Assembly: GCF_032854445.1 (NCBI RefSeq)
Contig: NC_088299.1
Coordinates: 12,147,608 to 12,211,607 of the forward strand
Length of the DNA stretch: 64,000 nucleotides
Direction: 5' to 3'
Origin: Liolophura sinensis
Taxonomy: Eukaryota > Mollusca > Polyplacophora > Chitonida > Chitonidae
Shown here piece by piece: positions 34,549-46,080 of this stretch (position 1 is the first letter of the stretch; the number at the start of each line of letters is the position of its first letter). The notes below the pieces were generated by a model. The model saw nothing but the letters and a program-made list of their open reading frames with translations, was not told where the DNA came from and did no database searches. The position numbers and the translations under genes were made by a program.

Positions 34549-37500
34549 GGTTAACACTGACACGCACTCCGTTTTCCTCCACCCCAAAACCCATAACCAT
34601 GGTTGTACATATATAAGTGATAAAGTTTCGAGTCCGGGATTTGACACCAGCTAATTACTAGTAAATGGATCCGCGAATGTTGGAAGGAAAACAGCACGAG
34701 CCGAGATGAAAATACGGTTGACAATGACACGCACTCCGTTTTCCTCCATCCCAAACCCATAACCATGGTTGTACATATATAAGTGATAAAGTTTCGAGTC
34801 CGGGATTTGACACCAGCTAATTACTAGTAAATGGATCCGCGAATGTTGGAAGGAAAACAGTACGAGCAGAGATGACCATACGGTTGACACTGACACGCAC
34901 TCCGTTTTCCTCCATCCCAAACCCATAACCATGGTGGTACATATATAAGTGATAAAGTTTCGAGTCCCGGATTTGACACCAGCTAATTACTAGTAAATGG
35001 ATCCGCGAATGTTGGAAGGAAAACAGCACGAGCAGAGATGAAAATACGGTTAACACTGACACGCACTCCGTTTTCCTCCATCCCAAACCCATAACCATGG
35101 TGGTACATATATAAGTGATAAAGTTTCGAGTCCGGGATTTGACACCAGCTAATTACTAGTAAATGGATCCGCGAATGTTGGAAGGAAAACAGTACGAGCA
35201 GAGATGAAAATACGGTTAACACTGACACGCACTCCGTTTTCCTCCATCCCAAACCCATAACCATGGTGGTACATATATAAATGATAAAGTTTCGAGTCCG
35301 GGATTTGACACCAGCTAATTACTAGTAAATGGATCCGCGAATGTTGGAAGGAAAACAGCACGAGCCGAGATGAAAATACGGTTGACAATGACACGCACTC
35401 CGTTTTCCTCCACCCCAAAACCCATAACCATGGTGGTACATATATAAGTGATAAAGTTTCGAGTCCGGGATTTGACACCAGCTAATTACTAGTAAATGAA
35501 TCCGCGAATGTTGGAAGAAAAACAGCACGAGCAGAGATGAAAATACGGTTAACACTGACACGCACTCCGTTTTCCTCCACCCCAAAACCCATAACCATGG
35601 TTGTACATATATAAGTGATAAAGTTTCGAGTCCGGGATTTGACACCAGCTAATTACTAGTAAATGGATCCGCGAATGTTGGAAGGAAAACAGCACGAGCC
35701 GAGATGAAAATACGGTTGACAATGACACGCACTCCGTTTTCCTCCATCCCAAACCCATAACCATGGTTGTACATATATAAGTGATAAAGTTTCGAGTCCC
35801 GGATTTGACACCAGCTAATTACTAGTAAATGGATCCGCGAATGTTGGAAGGAAAACAGTACGAGCAGAGATGACCATACGGTTGACACTGACACGCACTC
35901 CGTTTTCCTCCATCCCAAACCCATAACCATGGTGGTACATATATAAGTGATAAAGTTTCGAGTCCCGGATTTGACACCAGCTAATTACTAGTAAATGGAT
36001 CCGCGAATGTTGGAAGGAAAACAGCACGAGCACAGATGAAAATACGGTTAACACTGACACGCACTCCGTTTTCCTCCATCCCAAACCCATAACCATGGTG
36101 GTACATATATAAGTGATAAAGTTTCGAGTCCGGGATTTGACACCAGCTAATTACTAGTAAATGGATCCGCGAATGTTGGAAGGAAAACAGCACGAGCAGA
36201 GATGAAAATACGGTTGACAATGACACGCACTCCGTTTTCCTCCATCCCAAACCCATAACCATGGTGGTACATATATAAATGATAAAGTTTCGAGTCCGGG
36301 ATTTGACACCAGCTAATTACTAGTAAATGGATCCGCGAATGTTGGAAGGAAAACAGCACGAGCCGAGATGAAAATACGGTTGACAATGACACGCACTCCG
36401 TTTTCCTCCACCCCAAAACCCATAACCATGGTGGTACATATATAAGTGATAAAGTTTCGAGTCCGGGATTTGACACCAGCTAATTACTAGTAAATGAATC
36501 CGCGAATGTTGGAAGGAAAACAGCACGAGCAGAGATGAAAATACGGTTGACAATGACACGCACTCCGTTTTCCTCCATCCCAAACCCATAACCATGGTGG
36601 TACATATATAAGTGATAAAGTTTCGAGTCCGGGATTTGACACCAGCTAATTACTAGTAAATGGATCCGCGAATGTTGGAAGAAAAACAGCACGAGCCGAG
36701 ATGAAAATACGGTTAACACTGACACGCACTCCGTTTTCCTCCATCCCAAACCCATAACCATGGTGGTACATATATAAGTGATAAAGTTTCGAGTCCGGGA
36801 TTTGACACCAGCTAATTACTAGTAAATGGATCCGCGAATGTTGGAAGAAAAACAGCACGAGCAGAGATGAAAATACGGTTGACAATGACACGCACTCCGT
36901 TTTCCTCCATCCCAAACCCATAACCATGGTGGTACATATATAAGTGATAAAGTTTCGAGTCCGGGATTTGACACCAGCTAATTACTAGTAAATGGATCCG
37001 CGAATGTTGGAAGGAAAACAGCACGAGCAGAGATGAAAATACGGTTGACAATGACACGCACTCCATTTTCTTCCATCCCAAACCCATAACCATGGTGGTA
37101 CATATATAAGTGATAAAGTTTCGAGTCCGGGATTTGACACCACCTAATTACTAGTAAATGGATCCGCGAATGCTGGAAGGAAAACAGCACGAGCAGAGAT
37201 GAAAATACGGTTGACAATGACACGCACTCCGTTTTCCTCCACCCCAAAACCCATAACCATGGTGGTACATATATAAGTGATAAAGTTTCGAGTCCCGGAT
37301 TTGACACCAGCTAATTACTAGTAAATGGATCCGCGAATGTTGGAAGGAAAACAGCACGAGCAGAGATGAAAATACGGTTAACACTGACACGCATTCCGTT
37401 TTCCTCCATCCCAAACCCATAACCATGGTGGTACATATATAAATGATAAAGTTTCGAGTCCGGGATTTGACACCAGCTAATTACTAGTAAATGGATCCGC

Positions 37501-37873
37501 GAATGTTGGAAGGAAAACAGCACGAGCCGAGATGAAAATACGGTTGACAATGACACGCACTCCGTTTTCCTCCATCCCAAACCCATAACCATGGTGGTAA
37601 ATATATAAGTGATAAAGTTTCGAGTCCGGGATTTGACACCAGCCAATTACTAGTAAATGAATCTGCGAATGTTGGAAGAAAAACAGTACGAGCAGAGATG
37701 ACCATACGGTTGACACTGGCATGCATTCCACGTTCACCCATTTAAAACCCATAACCATCGTCATACGCGTAAAAGTGAAAAAGCTTTGAGGCCAGGTTTT
37801 TTGATACCAAGTGAGTAAATAAATCTACAAATGTTGGAAGAAAATAGTACGAGCTAGGATAATCATACTAGAA
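34549..37873. repeat. 166/167-bp satellite array, 20 units, SINE-derived
   Basis: Anchors CTAATTACTAG recur at 34651, 34817, 34983, 35149, 35315, 35482, 35649, 35815, 35981, 36147, 36313, 36480, 36646, 36812, 36978, 37144, 37311, 37477 and 37643 (as CCAATT), plus a diverged last unit near 37809. Steps are 166 bp, or 167 where CACCCCAAAA replaces CATCCCAAA. Unit order: CGGTTGACAATGACACGCAC, TCCGTTTTCCTCCATCCCAA, CCATAACCATGGTGGTACAT, ATATAAGTGATAAAGTTTCG, ATTTGACACCAGCTAATTAC, GGATCCGCGAATGTTGGAAG, GAAAACAGCACGAGCAGAGA. Apparent minus-strand frames of 71-111 codons recur once per unit and are by-products of the repeat. Ancient bivalve satellites and pearl-type elements also have units of about 160-170 bp; homology to them was not tested. 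Confidence 0.97.
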
Positions 37874-38444
37874 TATCATCTGCACGTTTATTCATTCTGC
37901 CATCGACAGTTTATCCTCTATCATACATATAGCATACATTACACTTATACCACATAGCGGGTCTTTTCCCTAACTCAAATAGATCGTTAAAGATGGATAG
38001 TTGGTTTGATGGATAATTTGACTGGAAAAGTGGACATCTTACCAATCTCGGATGACAGCCGAGCTGTGGGTGTTTTTTTTTCTGTGGATGACGTATTCGT
38101 CCTGACTATCAAAATGATAGATCACCCTGAGTAAAACAGAGATATGGAGACTTGTTTCCAAAGTTAAAGTTTAACGAATGTCATAGCTGTTAGATGCTTG
38201 TCAGTGATATAATTTACCTGGCCAAGGTTCCCTCATCAATTCATCAACTTTGGTATCAACAGGGCAACTCGAGCTCCCGTGCAAGGTGGGTCTTTCCAAA
38301 TATATAATGTCACTTCAGGCCCTGTGTTGACATCCAAAAGACCCATCACTAAGTAAATCCAACAAAGCCTAGTTAAGTATTTGCGTGAGTGAAGTTGTAG
38401 GCGACTGGCAGGCTCTTGACCAACTGATGCCAATGACTTACTCT
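37874..38444. other. Noncoding stretch
   Basis: Nothing recognised. Confidence 0.35.
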
Positions 38445-38565
38445 GTGCACACCGGTTTCCCTCACCCATATACCTGACCCCGTCACATACTAAGTGAAAA
38501 ATTCTTGAGAGAAGTGATAAACGCCAATCACATGAACAATCAATGAATAAATGAATAAATTTAGA
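38445..38565 (+). mobile_element. SINE family B tail
   Basis: CACCGGTTTCCCTCACCCAT, ACCTGACCCCGTCACATACT, AAGTGAAAAATTCTTGAG, then ACGCCAATCACATGAACAAT and an AATGAATAAATGAATAAAT tail. It is the best local reference for the 3' half of family B and aligns with the satellite unit. Confidence 0.75.
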
Positions 38566-39699
38566 AAATGGGCTTACTTGTCATATGGTATTACTGAGAC
38601 CACATAATGTTATGTCGAAAGTTTGTACAGTTTCATGTGAGTTCGTCTAAGAATAAATTGCTGGAGTCTTGTTCGCGTACGTTCACTGTTCATTCCCATC
38701 ACACCCTCGGTTAATTATGCAGGGGCAAATATAATTACTCACTGAACTCTTGCTTGCCATTTCTTGCAGTTTAAGACAGGGAATATCGACGGCTAGTGTT
38801 GTATATTGTTCTGTTAGGAGAAGAAGATATCACTGCCTGATGTTGAATAAATTAAAAAATAAGTCAATAAATAAATAAATGTTAGAAGGGAGTTGCGCCC
38901 TTCAGGTAACTTACAAGAGGACTTCTCGTGGGGTGAATAATAGATGCTTTTTGCCGCACTTCAGTTTAACTAACAGCAGTTTGGTGTCCTGTATAGTTCT
39001 GTTGAAAGAGGAACGTATCTCTGTTCTGGAATACGGCTCAAAGCAGAACATTTGTAATGGCAGGGGCTGAAGAATCCCAAGGTTTCGCTGCATGGCATTT
39101 AGCTTTTTACTGGTCATAATTTATACATCCGGGTTTACACTATGTACAAAAATATCGACATATCTGTTTTTTTGGAATGGCTACATCGGAACAAGAAAAT
39201 GCTATATTGGCGGGTACACTTGCATACAGTAATAGACGTCTTACCCAAGTTAACCAGGCCTCAACCGTAACAGCTCGTGTGAGGATAAGCTAACGACAGT
39301 TTGGGAATTTCATGTGCGGGTTACTACAGTTTGTAAATTTATGGCTCACGTAAATGAGACGAGCCCAAGAAACACTTTACTGCGCTCACCAGATTTTTAC
39401 ATAGCTGTGAGTCACAAACCATATCGGTTTGCATGTGGAAGAGCCAAAGGCCTATGGCTTCGACAGTCAGAGTTTTATGAATAGTCCAGTCATGTGCATG
39501 TGTGACACTGGCGCGCATGGAGCAACAGGGATCTGGTTTATACGCTCATTAGAACTAAACAATCGAAACAAATTAGAAATCAACCAAAGAAAATCTAAAA
39601 ATGTACATCTATTTATCGATATCTACATCAAAGCAGTACTCAACAAGACTTCGCTCAGTATACGACCGATGATTAGGTTTTTGGGGTGGAGGAAGCCGA
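38566..39699. other. Noncoding stretch
   Basis: Short AT-rich tail-like run near 38845-38880 (AATAAATAAATAAAT). No gene supported. Confidence 0.35.
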
Positions 39700-39835
39700 G
39701 GTAAAACTCTGCACTTCTCGAGATACCTGTCAAACTCTCTCACCAAAACCGGAGCCACACCAACAAGAGCTGGATTCGAACCTGCGATCTCATTGATCTG
39801 GTGTGGATGGACTGCAGCGAGACCAAATGTCTTGG
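39700..39835 (-). mobile_element. SINE family B, head and part of body, reverse
   Basis: GAGCTGGATTCGAACCTGCG is a reverse B-box. GGGGTGGAGGAAGCCGAGGT is the reverse of the GGTTTCCTCCACCCC block. The intervening body is diverged. Confidence 0.5.
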
Positions 39836-40810
39836 AAGTGAGTTTCCGTCTCACATCTAACAAACCTTTACATTCATCGAAGTTTTCCTTCTGCTTGTTG
39901 TGTTCACTAATAATAATGATGGGTGAATAGCTGATTTCACCCATCTGTTACTGAATCCCAAGTTTCGAGGTTTCAATTCCAGGTCCAGTCAAAGTAATAC
40001 AAGTGATCCCTAGGCTTTCGTTTTGTTGGGCTGAGCATAAAACGGATAGAAACAGAGTAGGGTAGACTATAAGGTAGAATACATGCATAGCCAATGTGTC
40101 CCTAAATTGAAAGAGAAATGTTGGGTTTATGTGACATGGAAATGTTGAAACCAGCATTTGCCACAAAGCCACGAGTGAACGATGACGACACTGGCTTCAA
40201 GTATGGTTAGTAGATGTTATCTGGTATCCATGGCACAGAATCAGATATAATCCGTTTGTGATGCCGTGGCAAAAAAAAAAAGCATTGCCAGAAATGTGTT
40301 TCCATGTAGTTGATTAGAATAATCAATGCACTGGCTACAGTTTTTATCTGGCCAGACTGCTGGAGCCGTATAAACCGATATATACCTTAACCAACTTGAC
40401 AGTACTGCCGGCTTAAAATTGCACTAAGGCGCTCGGACGCGAGACGAATTCGACCTGCATGCACACGCTACACGCTCCACAGACAAGAGGTTCATAAATA
40501 TAGTCATGAACCCAGGTTGAGCAGTACACTCACTAGTATTTATAGCAGCACCAGATGCGGCATTACCATTTAGTCAATTACCAGTCACCAGGGGCACCTG
40601 ATCAACCTCGTTTCCGATCCGAACAACCCGGATGCAAACTTCTGCACAAACAGTTGCAGATAAAAAAAAAAGTAAATGCTCCCGGAAACTGAAGGTAAAG
40701 GTAGAAGTTAGTTTAATTAGAAATGACATTCCAAAGATTCTTTACACGGGTGTTAAAAGATGAATTTGTACAACCTGATCGCATATTCGAAGGTAGAACT
40801 GCTTTTTTCA
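39836..40810. other. Noncoding stretch
   Basis: Nothing recognised apart from A-runs near 40270 and 40660. Confidence 0.35.
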
Positions 40811-41004
40811 CCAGAGCGGTGCAATGACACAGGAGCCTCTCACCAATGCGGTCGCTTTGAGTTCAAGTCCATCTCTTGCTGGCTTCCTCTCCGGCCGTAC
40901 GTAAGAAGGTCCTGCGGAAACCTGTGGATGGTCGTGGGTTTTTATCCCCACCATAATGATGGTCGCCGCCGTATAAGTGAAATGTTCTTGAGTATTCTTG
41001 ATTG
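40811..41004 (+). mobile_element. SINE family A, head and body, tail missing
   Basis: GCAATGACACAGGAGCCTCT, CACCAATGCGGTCGC, TTCAAGTCC, CTCTCCGGCCGTACGTAAGA, GATGGTCGTGGGTTTTTATC, GCCGCCGTATAAGTGAAATG, TTCTTGAGTATTCTTGATT. The end is a short duplication of the TTCTTGA word instead of the usual A-rich tail. Confidence 0.85.
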
Positions 41005-41111
41005 CTGGTATACTGCGCAAATGGTTATATGACGGTTGATGATCACTCATTGGCTGCACAACGCTTCATAAATAACGTAAGCGGGAAAGTCCACAAATTC
41101 CCTGTCCACAA

Positions 41112-41270
41112 GTTGTATTTATTCATATATTTGATCAGTGTTTTACGCCGCACTCATGAATATTTCACTCATTCGGCGGCGGCCAGCATTTTGGTAGGAG
41201 GAAAACAGGCAGGGGTTGGGGAGAAACCCACGACCATCTGCAGGTTGCTGACTGTTCTTCCCACTCCACA
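41112..41270 (-). mobile_element. SINE family A, 3' portion, reverse
   Basis: TGTATTTATTCATATATTTG (tail), GTTTTACGCCGCACTCATGA, GGCGGCGGCCAGCATTTTGG, ACCCACGACCATCTGCAGGT, TGCTGAC. It faces the copy at 40811-41004 across about 107 bp. Confidence 0.85.
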
Positions 41271-41465
41271 TTTTGTAATTAACGCATTTCCAAATGCGCA
41301 GTCGCTGTAGATAAGGTGGATTCTGACAGTGATTAGTGATACGACGGCCCCGTGAGCAGTCAGATTGTTTAATTTCTCAAATTCAACGCCTATATTATTG
41401 TATAAAGAGGCAAAGTGAAGAAACACGTTATTTCCTCTCTACAAAGACAAGTCTTTGTTGACGGG

Positions 41466-41515
41466 GTAAGGTGAGAGGCTCCTGAAACGCTACCTCGGCC
41501 ACGGAGGCTCCGCCC
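41466..41515 (-). mobile_element. SINE family A head fragment, reverse
   Basis: GGTGAGAGGCTCCTGAAACG, CTACCTCGGCCACGGAGGCT is the tRNA-like head (reverse of AGCCTCCGTGGCCGAGGTAG). It is probably the detached 5' end of the 41112-41270 copy or of another insertion. Confidence 0.65.
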
Positions 41516-42404
41516 GCCAAAATACGACCCCGAAAGCCCACCTTACAATCTGAACACTTACAAACACATACATTTTCCTGCATGGGTAACTTTTTTTTGA
41601 AGTATTGGCACAGTTTAGACATTCACTTTTCTATCATGTTTATGATGATGTTACTTAATTTCTTTACGGGGAAATTGAGGCGGCAGGTCTGCAGCTGCAT
41701 AAGGCTAGCGATATACATGATATATGGGCCTACACGCAAATGAAATTCGGCTCGCCAAAACAATAGCCTATACTAGACATGGTAGGCCTAACATGATAAA
41801 TTAAATTATTTATTTTTCCCAAATTGCCTGCAGGGTCTCAATGAACTCTAGTCGTAATATATAAAAAATATAAATGGAAATGCGTATAGACTGTCGCGGA
41901 GGATGTATTGAGATAACAGTCCAAGGCGCATGTGTATTATGTTTGCCAAGGACACGCTCCTTCCTGTATGTCTAACTTGCCAAGGCCGTACATTGTTTGT
42001 CAGAGCGGAGTTCTCAAGGTCACAACCGATATCACCTGTCGTCTGCTCTTCCCTGTCAGTCCCACAGTTGACGGCTCATTACCAAAATTATTGCGTTTTA
42101 GAACGATATTTCAAAGCAATATTCAAAACCTGTCCTCCGACGTTTCCATGGGCCTACGTCACGTGATATTTATTAAAAATCTGACCCACACATAAACACC
42201 TTTAAGTACTACAGGTGATTGCAGCTCGAATAAATGGTTGATAATTTTTAAGACTGGTCACGTTTGACACAAAGACTGAAAAAATACTAATAGTTTACTG
42301 AAGGCAGAGCACAAACTGGTTAACATACAACAAACACGGGAAATTCTGCGTATCGAGCATGATGCTTGTGCGTCGCTTGAATGAGTGTTATACCTAACAA
42401 GCCT
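41516..42404. other. Noncoding stretch
   Basis: Two overlapping plus-strand frames near 41930-42195 (78 and 87 codons) are unrecognised. No gene assigned. Confidence 0.35.
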
Positions 42405-42510
42405 CCTGACTTAAAGCCGCTGCCGAAACGGCGAGAGGTGGATTCGAACACGGAACCCCATTGTTCAGATCAGTGTGAACAAGCAATTTAATCATTTGAG
42501 CCAAAATGAA
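42405..42510 (-). mobile_element. SINE family B, head and start of body, reverse
   Basis: CCTCCTGACTTAAAGCCGCT, GCCGAAACGGCGAGAGGTGG, ATTCGAACAC. The reverse complement gives a B-box GTGTTCGAATCC and then the family signature CTTTAAGTCAGGAGG. Confidence 0.65.
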
Positions 42511-43127
42511 GTAAGAGATATCGGATTGCTATAGATTTTCTTAGATCCGGCCGAACACCACCCATCAGCTTGACTACAGATATACGAAGTGGTTTCAGTA
42601 GAAATTCCCTAATACTATTGTACCTTGTAACCAATACACCACATTTGGTAAAAAAAAAAACATTTTGGTGTGAACTAATATTTGTGCCTCAAATAAAAGA
42701 AATAACAAAACTGCATGCGTCAAGAAATTTTTTGTCTTACCATGACACGATAAAAATGCAAAATGCAATTATTTTCTATATAATTGTAGGTGGGGTCATG
42801 AAACAATGTTTTCAAAACGTTTATCGCATTGTTCTGAGCGCCTGAAAAGCCATTAATTCATCAGTGACGATTTCACAGTTAACCACTATTTTTTAAATAC
42901 CCCGTTCCCTAGGTATAAATAAGGGAATTCTTAACATCACTTAACTCTAATGGTCGGCAAAAAGGCCACTGTATGAATTCTATATTTTGAATATGGCGCA
43001 GAAGTTAAAAAAAAAGAAGTTATATCAAAACAGGTTTGGGAACGGTTTTTCGCGGCGGCGATTTGAAGGGCACTGACTTCGTCTCATCGTTTTTCTCTAG
43101 GGATGTAGCAGGGTAAGTAAATTATGT
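42511..43127. other. Noncoding stretch
   Basis: AT-rich; nothing recognised. Confidence 0.35.
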
Positions 43128-43410
43128 ATGTGTGTTTTTATGCTTGGGTTTAACGTCGTACTTAATAATTCTCACTCGCACGACAACGGGGATTCATTAA
43201 TCCATGCTGCCAAAGTGATGCCGCCACTCCAGTATTATGCCGAAAACACCAGGCATGACATCCCACATTATACTGTCACGGGGCCAACTAGTCCCCTTCT
43301 CTTGCTGTAACCTCTCAGTGCTGAGCGCCAAGCAAGGCAGCAATAAGTATTATTTTTTGGTATGAATTCGAGGCAGACGCTCTAACCACTGTGCCACCAA
43401 ATGGGTCAAC
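43128..43410 (-). mobile_element. SINE family D, near full length, reverse
   Basis: Right end reads, on the minus strand, GGTGGCACAGTGGTTAGAGC then GTCTGCCTCGAATTC, a tRNA-like head. The body includes CATGCTGCCAAAGTGATGCC, GCCACTCCAGTATTATGCCG, GGGCCAACTAGTCCCC and GCTGAGCGCCAAGCAAGG, and the left end has GGGTTTAACGTCGTACTTAA. From memory such elements are widespread in molluscan genomes; this was not searched. Confidence 0.7.
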
Positions 43411-44937
43411 TAAACTTTATTATATAATATTACACAAAATGCGAATTGACCATATCATGGTATATAATACTCATCAGGCGCACGCTATTCTGTAGAGCTG
43501 TAAGTCAAGTGACAAGAGCACCTGTAAATCTGGGATTGTGTTGTTTGTCTAGGGCATTCGTCCAGTATCGGTGCTCTTAATGGGTGACTTCATTTCAGGT
43601 CATGTACTGTCGTGTTATGTACATGCCACTACCTTCACAGCATACCGCCTCTAGTGGGGAGCAGTCAAGGAGTATGCGCTCTATAAGGTCATGGAGTACA
43701 TTCCGCTTCGGTGGTACGATTGACAAAAATATAGTTCGCGACAACAACAGGACGGTATTATTGACGTCTCCACATAGAAAGATCGGACGATGGAAGGGCT
43801 CTATGCTTGAATCATCAGACGCACCCTTTGTTGGTAGATGCCGTTTTTTTTTTTTGTTTTTTTTTTCGACCAGTACTATATTTGCGCGCATGCGTGTTAT
43901 GGGAGTAAATGGAATATCTTTTGCCTATTCAGTCTGCCTGTACACAGACGACGCACAGCATCTACAAATGGTGTAGTACATATAGACGAATGCGTGAGTC
44001 ATTCGGTACGGTACCGATTGTAATATATATAATAGCATACTTCATCTCCAGTGAGCCTCGGTATGATATTGAATATTGCACTGGTATCCTAGAAATGAAC
44101 TCCGCCTGGCGTACATGGACCACGATGTTTTCATGTACAAGCTGATGGGTGGAGTTCGACTGGATCTAAGAAAATCTATAACGGCCTCTTTTTTTTAATA
44201 CCATCTACCCTTAAAGCTTTTCTCTAGATAAAATCAGAAACAGATGTACAATACGTAGCGATGTAAATATAGGATACATATTCCAATACTCGCCAGGTGC
44301 CCGGCGTGCACAATGGATGATTGCGTGCTGCTAAAGCTAAAACGTCTGAAAGGTTTTTGTGAAGCACATGTACATGTATATAATTGACTCAACAAGACGG
44401 GGCCTGTAATACATGATACACAGAATGACATACGTAACTTTGTGAACATAAATTGTACGTCTAACTATAAGCCCGGTTCCTTCGAGACAGAATGTGGTAT
44501 AGTCCAGGTGGTATTATTCAAGAAAGACTCGTCCTATGACAATGAGCAAGTCCGTTTTTCAAGCAAATATCTCAGGTAGATATTACTGCAAAAACCAAAA
44601 AAGCAAAACAAAACTCTATTTATTCTAACACACCTTAACATCGCCAAAATGCTATTGATTTATTGTTTATTTGAATTAATTCCTTACCAGCCCTGGGTGT
44701 AAAAGTGGGTGGTTCTGTTGTGGAAATAACAGATGAGACGAGCTTTGGGCGAATAAAAATGTTTTATATTAATATTCCAACTGTACTTTTCCATTTGTTA
44801 CATTTTGACTGAAACAGATATAAGTTACATGTATGACCGTAACCTATACATAAAAGTACCCTTTATTCAAGTCCACCTTGGCTGGTGGCATCACAGGTGC
44901 AAGCCTTAGCAACGTACCAAAGTGACACGTAGATCAA
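43411..44937. other. Noncoding stretch with poly-T
   Basis: A T-rich run lies at about 43844-43867. The 130-codon frame at 43584-43976 crosses it and has no protein character. Confidence 0.4.
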
Positions 44938-45128
44938 CAGGTGTGTTTTGGATTAGTTGAAAGCATCGAGCTCACCGCACCATGCAGTGAGATCGCAAGC
45001 AAGCTAGATTCAATTCTCATACACTCTCTAGTTGCATGAGGTTGTAAGTCAGGAGGTTTTACCGATGTCAGACAGAGGGCGATGGTTTCCTCTGGGCTAG
45101 CCCCCCCCCCCCCCCCCCCCAAAAAAAA
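44938..45128 (+). mobile_element. SINE family B copy ending in C18 and A8
   Basis: AGATTCAATTCTCAT (degenerate B-box), GTTGTAAGTCAGGAGGTTTT, AGAGGGCGATGGTTTCCTCT, then a run of about 18 C (45103-45120) and A8 where GGGCTCTCCGG would be expected. Confidence 0.55.
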
Positions 45129-45689
45129 CTGACGTTTTCATCGTTTCAGTCCACATCCCTCTTCAGATTTATGTCACATCCATAACAGCACTCTGTAACC
45201 CTTCAATTGCACACCCGTATATGCATACACTGATAATTATAAATATATATATCCTCCTCGAGGTATCAAAATCGTGGGAGGGCTGAGTGAGATAAGACAA
45301 GCGGACGACAGTTGTATTCGACCTGATAACCACCATGGAGCTAGGATACATTGGGGACTTAAACGTATTGCCGATGCTAGCAGCCCTGCTTTGCAGAAGC
45401 TATGTTATTGGCTATACGGAAGTAATTGGAATTTTCAAATAGTTTCAAATAATCTGTGGACAAGTAGATCATGCCTACTTCGATTAAAGAAAGCGCCGAA
45501 AAATTGTTAAATGTATGAATCCGTGGAATAAATTATGGTTCCAATGTGAAGTCGGGGACATTTTTGAAAAATGTTTAGCTGGATTAGCGTTTTAAACTGA
45601 AACAATTTTTGTCGATTTTTATTCATGCATATCTTGAACTTGAAATTCCTCGAAGAAACTTTTTGATGAAACCTGATTTCTCAGGTAAG
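45129..45689. other. Noncoding stretch
   Basis: Nothing recognised. Confidence 0.35.
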
Positions 45690-45905
45690 GAGGCCATTAT
45701 GGAAACCAAGACCTTTCTGCGCACATTGTTGTGGAGAACATCCCCTTTATGGGCTGATCCCGGTGGAATCTACCGTGTTTCTAGGCTGATCCCGATAGAA
45801 ACCACGGCCTTTCAGAAATGCTGCGAGAAACCATAGACTTTGTAAAAAAAACACCCAGTGGAACTAACGCCTTTCTGAGCAGATCCTAGAGGAAAATCCC
45901 GGTGG
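45690..45905. repeat. Degenerate short tandem repeat
   Basis: Words GCTGATCCCGGTGGAA, GCTGATCCCGATAGAA, GCAGATCCTAGAGGAA alternate with ACGGCCTTTCAGAAA, ACGCCTTTCTGAG and AGACCTTTCTGCG. Spacing is irregular, as in an old, decayed array. Confidence 0.45.
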
Positions 45906-45994
45906 TGTTGTTTATAGCGGTTATGTTTATACTAGTGAAGGCAACCAAAGTGCCCTGCAACGAATGACCGTTACCTAACAACTCTCCGGGATAA

Positions 45995-46080
45995 AGCCGA
46001 AGTAGCAGCTGTATTCGAACTAGTGGCCTTATTGGTCAAGATTCTGATAGTCTGAGTGAGCCAGCGCTTTAATGACCTGG
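45995..46080 (-). mobile_element. SINE family B-like head, reverse
   Basis: TGTATTCGAACTAGTGGCC (reverse B-box) with GGGATAAAGCCGAAGTAGC on its left, resembling the reverse of the family-B body start. Weak. Confidence 0.35.

Noticed and set aside
34366-37764. About twenty repeated minus-strand frames of 71-111 codons
   Set aside because: They occur once per 166-bp satellite unit, shift with the unit length and have no protein character; they are products of the repeat.
37477-37873. Reverse transcriptase or transposase remnants near the satellite
   Set aside because: No coding motif of either kind was found in any frame here or elsewhere in the window.
43584-43976. 130-codon plus-strand frame
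   Set aside because: Crosses a poly-T tract giving a Phe run; an overlapping minus-strand frame exists; no recognisable protein.
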